34,793 nucleotides of DNA, taken from positions 1 to 34,793 of the forward strand of contig JAMOTN010000042.1 of the NCBI GenBank assembly GCA_027062325.1. Direction: 5' to 3'. This DNA comes from a bacterium (GTDB taxonomy: Bacteria; JAMOTN01). The notes beneath the pieces were generated by a model. It was given only the letters and a program-made list of their open reading frames with translations. It did no database searches and was not told where the DNA came from. The translations under genes and the position numbers were made by a program. Shown piece after piece: positions 20,300 to 28,706 of this stretch (the first letter of the stretch is position 1; each line of letters opens with the position of its first letter).

Positions 20300-23008
20300 G
20301 TGTTTTTGAAAAAGCGTAAAATGGCAATAAAGATTATTGTTTGGGGGGTTGCGGCAATATTTGTTATTTCTCTGTTTGCTATGGCTGGGAACATATTTTG
20401 GGCAAGACATGCTGCTCGTACTGTTCAGCGGCAGTTTGAAAAAGAGATGATAAAATTATCTCCATCTGATGCGGCAAAGTTATTGATGGAGAGTGGAAGT
20501 TATGAGGTTAAAGCAGAAGATGTAGCAGGTGTACTTAACATGATGAAGCCCGAAAAGAGAAGAAATTTTATGAATAAGAAAGGAATTTACAGTGTGGCGT
20601 ATCAGCTGCTGATGGCCAAGTTTGAGAAGGATAGCATGAAGGGGATAGAGGTTTCTACTTCGGAAGTTAAAAAAGCGGTTGATGAATTAGTTAAAGCGAA
20701 TTTTGGAGATTGGAGTACTTACAATCTTTACCTTAAAAAGGATCCTACTATTAAGGAGAAAATAGAAAAAATTGCGAGAAAACAGGTTCAGCAGAAAAAG
20801 TTTATTGAAAGCATAGTTAGAGAGTTCTTTATAACTGATCAAGACATTTTTGATTATTACGCTGCTCATATAAGTGAGTTTAAAGTGAAGAAGGGAACTC
20901 AAGAGGTAGTGCTTCCTTTGAAGGATGTGCGTGATAAGATAATTGAAGAGCTTAAAAACAGCTTTCCAAAGGATAAGCTCAAGAGATTTTACGAAAAGTT
21001 CAAATACGCTTTTCAAGAGCCTGATAAAGTATTACCAGCAGATATTTATATCAATCCTACCTCTCCGAAGCGATTGAAAGAGGCAGAAGCAAAGATAACT
21101 CCTGAGATGCTCAAGAATTTTTATGAGACTCACAAGTTTGATAAGTACGCTACGCCGCGTAAAGCTTTGGTAGAAGTATGGGTGTTTAATCCTGCCAGTG
21201 TTGAGGTAAGAGTGACAGAGAATGAAGCAAAGAAGTATTGGAGAAACAGTACTAAGTTTAACTATTCGAAGGTTGCTGAATTAGGTGGAATTTATGTTCC
21301 TTATGAGAAGTTCAAAAGACCTCTAACGGAGAAAGAAATAGAAAAGATTTACAACTTTCCAGCAGAAGTTTATGCGCGTCACATCCTAGTCAAGAGTAAA
21401 AAGGAGGCTGAGAGGATAAGAGATGAGATAACTACCCAAATTGCACAAAATCCTGAAAAGGCAGCTGATATATTTGCTGAAGCTGCGCGTAAATACTCCA
21501 TTGGACCGAGCGCAAAGTATGGGGGAAGTTTAGGATGGTTTGGTGTTGATGCTATGGTAGCTCCGTTTGAAATTGTGGCCTTTCAGTTAGCTACAGGTGA
21601 AGTTTCAAAGCCTGTTAGAACTCGTTATGGTTGGCACATTGTGTTTGTGGAGAAGAAAAGGGGGAAGCTTTATAAAGAGCCGATTGAAAAAGTACGTGAT
21701 GAAATTGTTAAAAAATGGAGTGAAAAGTTTGCCAAGTATGAAGCTATGCAGCGAGTTGGAGATATGTTGGAGGAGTTGAGGGATAAAAAAGTTGCCGCAT
21801 CTGTTGCCAATCGTTTCGGATTTATCTATGAGAGGTTAGGTAAGATGTATGATACTCTTCAGCCTGAAAATTCAGAGCTTAAAAGAAAGGCACCCCAGTT
21901 GTTTGAGGGAAGAATAGCTCCATATTTGAAGTCAATGGTTTTCAACTATCCCAAAGATTTAATAGGGCCGTTAACTCTAAAAGATGGTATAGAGGTTCTT
22001 GTTAGATTGGATGTTGCGACTCGAGAAGGTAAATTTAACTTTGATCAGGTGAAAGCTGAATGTTTCAAAGCTGTGGAAAAGCAAAAGAGAGAGGATAAGG
22101 CTTATTCGGAAGCCCAGCAAGTTTCCGAAGCTTTGAAGGAAAAGGGAAGTGTTGAGAAGGTTGGTAAGAAGGTTGAGGTTTGGGAGGAAGGAGCCAATCC
22201 TGATTTGAAGGGAGTGGTGTTTTCTTCATCGTACTTGCCGCAAAAGTTTGTGAATAAAGTGTTTAATAGCCGTATTTTCGGACCGGAAAAGTGCGATTAC
22301 GGTTGGGTAGTGGTGCATGTTTTGAAGGTCTATCCTAAAAAACCAAAGAATTTTGAAGAGGTAAAAGATCAGGTAAAGAAAGATTTAGCGGAGAAAATTG
22401 CAAGAAAAGATGCAATGGAGCTTGCAAATAGATTGGCAAAGATTGTGAATTCTGATAACTTCGGAGAATATGCTAAAAAGTACACGGATGGAGCAGGTGC
22501 TACTGAGGAAGGAGTTTTAGATTGGTGTGATGAAAATACTACTCTGTTTTCGCTTAAGACCAAGCGTGCTAAGAGATTGATGCAGCTATTTGATGGTTGG
22601 ACTGTTGCAGAGAAGATTAAAAACTTCTTATTCTACAACAACGTTGGAACGGTTTCTGGAGCCATTGATACAACGAATGGTTGGCACATTCTTAAAATTA
22701 TGGATAGGAAGCACGGCAAAGTAAAGAGTTTTGATAAAGTTAAGTCTGATCTTGAGAAGTTCCTTCCAATAGTTGTGACTGAAAAGGAAGTTGAAGCTCA
22801 GTTGGAGGCATATCGTAAGAAGTACGGTGCTATGATGAGAGCTCAAGATGAAGATAGAATAAGAGCTCTAATAAGAAAAAGTCTTCTTAACCGTAAGATG
22901 ATGGAGATATACAATCTTTGGTTGGATTCTCAGATAAAGAAGGCTGGTTATAAAGTTTATTGGGATAACTTTGATGTGTTTAAGCGCTGGTTAAAGAACG
23001 AGGAATAG
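20300..23008 (+). CDS. Membrane-anchored parvulin-type peptidyl-prolyl isomerase (PpiD/SurA-like)
   Basis: Extracytoplasmic folding factor of 902 residues. An N-terminal basic segment and one membrane helix (IIVWGVAAIFVISLFAMAG, about residues 14-32) anchor it. A helical SurA_N-like chaperone region follows. Residues ~358-457 form a complete parvulin domain: YARHILVKSK, KYSIGPSAKYGGSLGWFG, FQLATGEVSKPVRTRYGWHI. A second parvulin-like unit lies at ~720-820 (FGEYAKKYTDG, GTVSGAIDTTNGWHILKIMD), and YGWVVVHVLKV near 666 looks like the remnant of another. GTG 20300 is eight bases after AAAGGGG; GTG 20291 abuts that site. It overall resembles PpiD, but is longer than the usual ~620 residues, with extra domains. 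It is probably for periplasmic or outer-membrane protein folding. Confidence 0.85.
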   Translation: MFLKKRKMAIKIIVWGVAAIFVISLFAMAGNIFWARHAARTVQRQFEKEMIKLSPSDAAKLLMESGSYEVKAEDVAGVLNMMKPEKRRNFMNKKGIYSVAYQLLMAKFEKDSMKGIEVSTSEVKKAVDELVKANFGDWSTYNLYLKKDPTIKEKIEKIARKQVQQKKFIESIVREFFITDQDIFDYYAAHISEFKVKKGTQEVVLPLKDVRDKIIEELKNSFPKDKLKRFYEKFKYAFQEPDKVLPADIYINPTSPKRLKEAEAKITPEMLKNFYETHKFDKYATPRKALVEVWVFNPASVEVRVTENEAKKYWRNSTKFNYSKVAELGGIYVPYEKFKRPLTEKEIEKIYNFPAEVYARHILVKSKKEAERIRDEITTQIAQNPEKAADIFAEAARKYSIGPSAKYGGSLGWFGVDAMVAPFEIVAFQLATGEVSKPVRTRYGWHIVFVEKKRGKLYKEPIEKVRDEIVKKWSEKFAKYEAMQRVGDMLEELRDKKVAASVANRFGFIYERLGKMYDTLQPENSELKRKAPQLFEGRIAPYLKSMVFNYPKDLIGPLTLKDGIEVLVRLDVATREGKFNFDQVKAECFKAVEKQKREDKAYSEAQQVSEALKEKGSVEKVGKKVEVWEEGANPDLKGVVFSSSYLPQKFVNKVFNSRIFGPEKCDYGWVVVHVLKVYPKKPKNFEEVKDQVKKDLAEKIARKDAMELANRLAKIVNSDNFGEYAKKYTDGAGATEEGVLDWCDENTTLFSLKTKRAKRLMQLFDGWTVAEKIKNFLFYNNVGTVSGAIDTTNGWHILKIMDRKHGKVKSFDKVKSDLEKFLPIVVTEKEVEAQLEAYRKKYGAMMRAQDEDRIRALIRKSLLNRKMMEIYNLWLDSQIKKAGYKVYWDNFDVFKRWLKNEE

Positions 23009-23035
23009 TAGCAGTTGTTGAAAGAGGTGAGGAAC

Positions 23036-23272
23036 TTGCGCCTTGATAAATTTTTGAAGGTGAGTAGAGCTGTTAAGCGACGTACTGTTGCTCAAGAACT
23101 TGCAAAAATGGGGAGAATTATAGTGAATGGAAGGATAGCAAAGCCTTCTTATGAAGTGAAAGAGGGAGATGTGATAGAGGTTGTAGGAGACAGGCTATAC
23201 AGAAAGATTAAAGTTATTGAGGTTGGGGACAAAAAGGCAGTAGTTGAGCTGTTGGATGAGAGGTTTGAGTGA
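23036..23272 (+). CDS. rqcP: S4-domain RNA-binding protein, RqcP (YabO)-like
   Basis: A 78-residue protein consisting of a single S4 domain. It matches the YabO/RqcP pattern closely: RLDKFLKVSRAVKRRT, then AKMGRIIVNGRIAKPSYEVK and EGDVIEV. RqcP binds stalled large ribosomal subunits with RqcH and helps add alanine tails in ribosome quality control. A heat-shock Hsp15 (HslR)-type relative is an alternative, but that is longer with a charged tail. TTG 23036 gives the family-typical start M-RLDKFL and follows AAGAGGTG by six bases; in-frame TTGs at 23015 and 23018 lie before that site. It follows the parvulin gene by 27 bases. Confidence 0.8.
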   Translation: MRLDKFLKVSRAVKRRTVAQELAKMGRIIVNGRIAKPSYEVKEGDVIEVVGDRLYRKIKVIEVGDKKAVVELLDERFE

Positions 23273-23335
23273 GCGGGAGGCTTTGAAAAGGTGAGTTTCA
23301 GTATGTTAAGTTTATTTGGCAATGGGGGTGTTTCT

Positions 23336-24667
23336 ATGTCTGGTAAGATATTTGTTCTTGATACAAATGTGTTGGTGCATGATCCAAATTCCATCTTCAA
23401 CTTTAAGGACAATGATATAGTGATTCCATTTGTTGTGTTGGAAGAGTTGGATCGTCTCAAGACTCGCAGGGATAGCGTTGCAAAGAGTACAAGGCAGGCT
23501 TTAAGAAATCTTGATTCTCTTCGCGAAAAGGGAAATTTAATGAAAGGTGTTGAGCTTGAAAATGGTGGGCGTTTACGAGTTGAGGTGAGAAACCTTGCAG
23601 ATACTTTGAAGGAGCTACCGATAGAAGTGACACCTGACAACTACATACTTGCTGTTGCGTACCAATTGATGAAGGAGAATACTGGTAAGCAAGTGATTTT
23701 AGTTACAAAAGATATAAATATGCGTGTCAAGGCTGATAGTATCGGTTTGAAAGCAGAGGATTACGAGAGTGATAAGGTTAATGTAACCGAAATTCTTAAA
23801 GGTTACGATGTTGTTTACGTTGATGATTCCGTCATAGATGCCTTTTACGAAGCAGGTTCGTATCCTCTTTTAAAACTTCAGGAGTTGTCGGGGAAGGATA
23901 AGGATGGAAAGTGGTTACTTGAGGGATATGAAAACCAGTGTATTCTTCTAAAGGTTGAAAAGAGTGGAAGAAGTGTCCTTGCGAAGGTTAAGGGAGACAA
24001 AGTGGTTCCAATATTCCATCAGGGTGTCAAGCCTTGGGGAATAAGTGCGAGAAACTTAGAGCAGGCGTTTGCACTTGAGCTTTTGATGTGTGATGATGTG
24101 AAGATAGTCTTTTTGATTGGGAAAGCAGGAACTGGTAAAACTTTGCTTGCGTTGGCAACAGGGCTTCATAAAGTTTTAGAGGAAAGAAGTTATACTAAGC
24201 TTTTAGTGGCGCGTCCCGTTATTCCAATGGGGCAGGATATAGGCTATCTTCCGGGTGGTAAAGATGAAAAGCTGCGTTACTGGATGCAGCCGATTACTGA
24301 TAATCTTGAGTTGTTATTCGGTGGTGATATGGAGAATTATGAGATGTGGCATGATAAGGGAGTTATCGAAGTTGAGGCTTTGACGTATATCCGTGGAAGG
24401 AGCCTTCCAAACTGTTTCTTCATCATTGATGAAGCTCAAAATTTGACTCCTCATGAGGTTAAGACTATTATTACGCGTGCTGGTGAGGGATCAAAAATCA
24501 TCTTGACTGGAGATCCATATCAGATTGACAATCCGTACCTTGATGAGATGAGCAATGGCTTGACTTATGCGGCCCAAAAGTTTAAGGGGCAAAAGGTGGC
24601 TGGATTTATAGCCCTTCAAAAGGGAGAGAGAAGTGAGCTTGCCTCTTTAGCTGCTGAGCTTTTGTAG
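23336..24667 (+). CDS. phoH: PIN-PhoH fusion protein (PhoH2-type ATPase/ribonuclease)
   Basis: A 443-residue protein with an N-terminal PIN nuclease domain and a C-terminal PhoH ATPase. The PIN acidic residues are visible: VLDTNVLVHDP (Asp9), VVLEELDRLK, TPDNYILAVA and LVTKDINMRVKA. The ATPase has Walker A GKAGTGKT at 262-269, Walker B FFIIDEAQNLTPHEVKTI and ILTGDPYQID. Characterised PhoH2 proteins act as RNA helicase/RNases, sometimes as toxin-antitoxin modules. Here no small antitoxin gene is paired with it, and the long stand-alone form with housekeeping neighbours suggests RNA metabolism. ATG 23336 follows GGGGGTG by five bases; GTG 23291 would add 15 residues. The start region overlaps nothing. 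Confidence 0.9.
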   Translation: MSGKIFVLDTNVLVHDPNSIFNFKDNDIVIPFVVLEELDRLKTRRDSVAKSTRQALRNLDSLREKGNLMKGVELENGGRLRVEVRNLADTLKELPIEVTPDNYILAVAYQLMKENTGKQVILVTKDINMRVKADSIGLKAEDYESDKVNVTEILKGYDVVYVDDSVIDAFYEAGSYPLLKLQELSGKDKDGKWLLEGYENQCILLKVEKSGRSVLAKVKGDKVVPIFHQGVKPWGISARNLEQAFALELLMCDDVKIVFLIGKAGTGKTLLALATGLHKVLEERSYTKLLVARPVIPMGQDIGYLPGGKDEKLRYWMQPITDNLELLFGGDMENYEMWHDKGVIEVEALTYIRGRSLPNCFFIIDEAQNLTPHEVKTIITRAGEGSKIILTGDPYQIDNPYLDEMSNGLTYAAQKFKGQKVAGFIALQKGERSELASLAAELL

Positions 24668-24711
24668 ATTTGAAGTGGCTTATGTTTGTGTTTGGTAAGG
24701 AGGGGGCTAAT

Positions 24712-27249
24712 ATGGAGATGGAAAAGGAGAAAGTCGGTGAATCTAGGCCCAAAGGATATGAGATGAAAGAGTACGATTTTTCAAAGGTTGAGGAGTACTG
24801 GCGTCAGGAACAGGAAAAAAGCGATATTTTTAAGACAGCTGATTATAGGCAGAATAACAGCTATTATGTTCTTGAAATGTTTCCGTATCCGTCAGGAAGA
24901 TTGCACATGGGGCACTTGAGAAACTACACACTTGGGGATGTCTATGCGCGTTATCTTTGGATGAATGGATATGAGGTACTGCATCCAATGGGATGGGATT
25001 CTTTTGGACTTCCGGCAGAGAATGCTGCTATCAAGCACGGAATTCATCCCAAAAAGTGGACTGAGGAAAATATTGCTTATATGAAAAAGCAGATGAAGAT
25101 GATAGGTTTTTCGTATGATTGGGACAGAGAAGTTGCAACACACACTCCTGAGTATTACCGTTGGTGCCAGTGGTTGTTTATACAGATGTTTAAAAAAGGT
25201 TTGGCTTATCAGAAGGAGTCATACGTCAACTGGTGTCCAAATTGCCAGACTGTTCTTGCAAATGAGCAAGTTATAGGGGGGAAGTGTTGGCGTTGTGATG
25301 CTGAGGTTGAGAAGAAAAAGTTGAAACAATGGTACCTAAAAATTACAGAATATGCGCCCCGACTTTTGAAGGATTTGGAAAAACTTAGTGGGTGGCCAGA
25401 GAAGGTAAAGATCATGCAAAAGAATTGGATTGGAGAGAGTGAGGGGGTCCGTCTTGAATTTTATCTTGAGGAACTTGATGAAAAGATAGAGACTTTTACA
25501 ACGCGTGTGGATACTCTATACGGAGTAACGTATGTTGTGGTTGCACCTGAGCATCCAATTGTTGAAAGAATTGTAGAGTTGCACAAAGAGAATGGTCGCA
25601 ATGAGCTTGCAGATAAGATAGAGGAGTTTGTGCGCAAAGTTTTGGTACAGCCTGAATATGAGAGAACTGCAGAGGAGAAAGAAAAGGAAGGTATTTACAC
25701 GGGATTTGATGTAATGCATCCTTTGACTGGTAAAAAAGTTCCACTTTGGATTGGCAACTACGTTGTGTTTGAGTATGGAACGGGAGCTGTAATGGCAGTT
25801 CCAGCGCATGATCAAAGAGATTTTCTCTTTGCTAAGAAGTATAATTTGCCTCTTGTAGAAGTCATAAAGCCAAGAGATAGGGAATGGGACTTTTCACAGG
25901 GGGCTTACGAAGAGAGAGGAGTCATGCTCAATTCGGAAGAGTTTGATGGAATGGATTCGGAAGAGGCAAAAGTTGCAATTGCCAAGAAACTTGAAAGTAT
26001 TGGTAAGGGAGCACGTATTAAAACCTATAAACTGCGTGATTGGCTCATATCCCGCCAGCGCTACTGGGGGGCTCCAATTCCAATCATTCATTGCCCTAAG
26101 TGTGGTGCTGTTCCGGTTCCGGAGGATCAGCTGCCGGTGTTGTTACCTGATGAGTTCAAGTATGAGAAAGGAAAGAGCCCACTGGAAGTAAGTGAGGAGT
26201 TTGTTAAGGTAAAATGTCCGGTGTGTGGTGCTGATGCAAAGCGTGATACCGATACCATGGATACGTTTGTTGATTCTTCTTGGTATTACTGGAGGTATGT
26301 GGATCCGAAAAATAGTCAAAAAATATTTGATGAGGATAAGGTAAAGAGTTGGAAAAGCGTTGATTGGTACATAGGTGGTGTAGAGCATGCGGTTTTACAC
26401 CTTTTGTACGCGCGATTTATAAATAAGTTCTTATACGATGAGGGGCTTGTTGGAAGTGATGAGCCGTTCAGCGTACTCTTCACTCAGGGGATGGTATTGA
26501 AAGACGGAGCAAAGATGAGTAAGAGTAAAGGGAATGTTGTAGATCCAGAGGAAATTGTATCTAAATACGGTGCGGATACAGCGCGTGTATTTATGATGTT
26601 TGCTGCACCTCCGGAGAGGGATCTTGAATGGAGTGATGATGGAGTTGCTGGAGCCCATAGATTTCTTAAAAGAGTTTGGAGACTTGCGTATTCTGATTTT
26701 GATACTCTCAAGAAGTTTATGGATACTGTGAAGAATGTAAATATAGCTGGCTATAACTGGAAGGATAAAGAATTTGGTGTTAAGGTTAATCGAGTTGTTA
26801 AAGCTGTTACTGAGGATGTTAGGAACTTTGAGCTCAATACGGGTGTAAGTCAGTTAATGATTTTAACAAATGAGCTAGAGGACAAGGTTGGCTCAGCTGG
26901 ATGGGATGAAGATGCCGCTGTTGCATTTATAGCACTTATTAAAATGCTTCATCCTTATGCACCATTTATTACCCAGCAGATATGGGTGGATTTTGGAAAC
27001 AATGATTGGCTTGTGAGGAGCAAGTGGCCAACTTATAACGAGGAAATGTTGGAGTTTGATACTGTTGAGGTTATTGTTCAGGTCAACGGTAAGCTGCGCG
27101 GTAAGATAAAGATAGAAAAGGATGCTTCCAAAGATGCAGTATTGGAAAAAGCTCGTAATTTGGATAATGTTAAGAGGTATCTAGAGGGGAAGAAGATTAT
27201 TAAAGAGATAGTTGTACCGAATAAACTTGTAAACTTTGTTGTTAGGTAG
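24712..27249 (+). CDS. leuS: Leucyl-tRNA synthetase
   Basis: Class I aminoacyl-tRNA synthetase charging tRNA-Leu. Of 845 residues, close to the bacterial norm. The nucleotide-binding HIGH signature is HMGH at 65-68 in FPYPSGRLHMGHLRNYT; KMSKS is at 601-605 in GAKMSKSKGNVVDPEE. The CP1 editing domain carries TFTTRVDTLYGVTYVVVAPE and GTGAVMAVPAHDQRD, both intact, so misacylated tRNA should be cleared. Cys pairs in NWCPNCQTV/KCWRCDAEV and in HCPKCGAV/KCPVCGAD are potential zinc sites. The C-terminal VNGKLRGKIKIEKDASKDAV domain is present. ATG 24712 follows AAGGAGGGGG by five bases. No T-box or leader precedes it; it is read as part of the long operon. Confidence 0.97.
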   Translation: MEMEKEKVGESRPKGYEMKEYDFSKVEEYWRQEQEKSDIFKTADYRQNNSYYVLEMFPYPSGRLHMGHLRNYTLGDVYARYLWMNGYEVLHPMGWDSFGLPAENAAIKHGIHPKKWTEENIAYMKKQMKMIGFSYDWDREVATHTPEYYRWCQWLFIQMFKKGLAYQKESYVNWCPNCQTVLANEQVIGGKCWRCDAEVEKKKLKQWYLKITEYAPRLLKDLEKLSGWPEKVKIMQKNWIGESEGVRLEFYLEELDEKIETFTTRVDTLYGVTYVVVAPEHPIVERIVELHKENGRNELADKIEEFVRKVLVQPEYERTAEEKEKEGIYTGFDVMHPLTGKKVPLWIGNYVVFEYGTGAVMAVPAHDQRDFLFAKKYNLPLVEVIKPRDREWDFSQGAYEERGVMLNSEEFDGMDSEEAKVAIAKKLESIGKGARIKTYKLRDWLISRQRYWGAPIPIIHCPKCGAVPVPEDQLPVLLPDEFKYEKGKSPLEVSEEFVKVKCPVCGADAKRDTDTMDTFVDSSWYYWRYVDPKNSQKIFDEDKVKSWKSVDWYIGGVEHAVLHLLYARFINKFLYDEGLVGSDEPFSVLFTQGMVLKDGAKMSKSKGNVVDPEEIVSKYGADTARVFMMFAAPPERDLEWSDDGVAGAHRFLKRVWRLAYSDFDTLKKFMDTVKNVNIAGYNWKDKEFGVKVNRVVKAVTEDVRNFELNTGVSQLMILTNELEDKVGSAGWDEDAAVAFIALIKMLHPYAPFITQQIWVDFGNNDWLVRSKWPTYNEEMLEFDTVEVIVQVNGKLRGKIKIEKDASKDAVLEKARNLDNVKRYLEGKKIIKEIVVPNKLVNFVVR

Positions 27250-27274
27250 CCAATACTTTAAAGAGGTGCACACT

Positions 27275-28705
27275 ATGAGGGGAGCTACCATTATCGGAAG
27301 TTTTACATTTATATGGGTGGCTCCCCTTCTTGTTTTTATTTGTTTTGTTGCTAGTGAGCCTGTGTATTCTGACAATACTTCTCAACCAGACGTATACTTA
27401 TCTCTTGCACGTTACTTTTACTATGTAAAAAAGATGCCGAGTGTGGCTAAGGAGTATGTGAAGGAAGCTATAAGGAATTTTCCGGAGGATGAAGAGGCAA
27501 TTGAATTTGCGCTAAAATTTTTTACGCCAGCTGAGGTTATGGAGATACTTGCGGTTAAAGAGATTCCCAAGCCGAGTCTAAAAAACCCTATCTACTTGGG
27601 ATGGTGGTGGAATGCTAAACTTGCTTATGAAAGACGTGACTGGAAGGCGTTGAAAGTTTGTGTTGAAAAACTAGAGAAATTTAGAGAAGATGATCCGGTT
27701 ATTGTTTTTTATAAGAGATATTTACGTGTAATTGATGCGATAAAAAAGGTAAAGTCTCGCAAGAAGGAAAGTAAGAGTTTTTCTTTAAATGCTTACTACC
27801 TCCAGATGTTGAATAGCTTGAAAAAGAATCCTAAACATGATTACTTTGGAGCTCAAAAGTGGTTCAGTAAAGGGGTTTATTGGTTGAATAGTGGAAAGCT
27901 TGAATTAGCTCGTTTGTGTTTTGAAATAGCCAGCTTGTTAGGAAAAGATGCTAGGTCTTATCTTGAATACATAGCTTCTGTTTACAAGAAACTTGAAGAA
28001 CGGCGTAAAGTTAGGAAAAAGACTAATGAAGTTAAGGTGAAGATTTACAAAGAAAGGAAGTCAACTTCTGAGGTTAAAGTTGCTTCAACCAAATCTACAA
28101 CAGAAGTTGTTTACTTTAATGTGAAGCCTTTTAAGGTTGAAAAAAAAGTTGTATTTGATGAAAAGTTTGTCACTGTGGAGGTAAAGAGCAAGGATGTTTT
28201 TTTGTTAAGGAAGGTTGAGATAAAAGAGGAAGATAGGAAGCAACTTTTGGCTGAGTATAGAAAACTTTATATTGAAGCTTTGGAAAAGGACAAGAGGGGA
28301 GAGGCGACCTACGATGACTTTATTAATGCGTGGTTGAAATTCATAAGAGTTTATCCTGACGATGTGAGGGCAAATTATGAGCTGTTGATGTTGTATATTT
28401 TGAAAGGAGATGTTGTGAACTCCGTTGAATATTTTAAGAGGTTGCTTTGGATATTGAGTGATTCTAAGGCTAAAGAGAGTCTGTGGTATGATAAAGCAAA
28501 GAAGTTGTGTGATTGGCTACTCTATCTTTTGTTAAAGCGAGCGAAAAGGTTGAATTTAGTAGAAGAGCTGCAGCAGGGATTAGATAGAAAGATTGTTAAA
28601 TTAGAAGTGTTGGGAAAGAAAATAGTTTGGGAGTTCAGCAGTTATCCACCACAGGAGGTTAGGGTACCTGATTGGTGGAGAGATGTTAAGGTAATATTGA
28701 GGTAG
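27275..28705 (+). CDS. Exported TPR-like protein of unknown function
   Basis: A 476-residue protein with an N-terminal signal (TIIGSFTFIWVAPLLVFICF, then VASEPVYSDN, cleavage plausible after YS). Helical repeats follow: SLARYFYYVKKMPSVAKEYVKEAIRNFPED at the N-terminal end, and WFSKGVYWLNSGKLELARLCFEIASLLGKD and ANYELLMLYILKGDVVNSVEYFKRLLWIL later, all resembling TPR helices. Between them, about residues 260-320, is a basic stretch with repeated TNEVKV/TSEVKV. I recognise no named family. ATG 27275 has AAGAGGTG six bases upstream. It follows leuS closely and ends one base before the next exported TPR gene, so the two are probably co-translated and may act together in the envelope; that pairing is inference. 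Confidence 0.7.
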   Translation: MRGATIIGSFTFIWVAPLLVFICFVASEPVYSDNTSQPDVYLSLARYFYYVKKMPSVAKEYVKEAIRNFPEDEEAIEFALKFFTPAEVMEILAVKEIPKPSLKNPIYLGWWWNAKLAYERRDWKALKVCVEKLEKFREDDPVIVFYKRYLRVIDAIKKVKSRKKESKSFSLNAYYLQMLNSLKKNPKHDYFGAQKWFSKGVYWLNSGKLELARLCFEIASLLGKDARSYLEYIASVYKKLEERRKVRKKTNEVKVKIYKERKSTSEVKVASTKSTTEVVYFNVKPFKVEKKVVFDEKFVTVEVKSKDVFLLRKVEIKEEDRKQLLAEYRKLYIEALEKDKRGEATYDDFINAWLKFIRVYPDDVRANYELLMLYILKGDVVNSVEYFKRLLWILSDSKAKESLWYDKAKKLCDWLLYLLLKRAKRLNLVEELQQGLDRKIVKLEVLGKKIVWEFSSYPPQEVRVPDWWRDVKVILR

Positions 28706-28706
28706 T

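Noticed and set aside
23149-23640. 163-codon open frame antisense to rqcP and phoH
   Set aside because: It is the complement of two well-supported genes, Ser/Thr/Pro-rich as expected of a shadow frame, with no family motif.
23336-24667. PIN-PhoH as a toxin-antitoxin module
   Set aside because: No small antitoxin gene overlaps or precedes it; the upstream small gene is a typical RqcP-like S4 protein.
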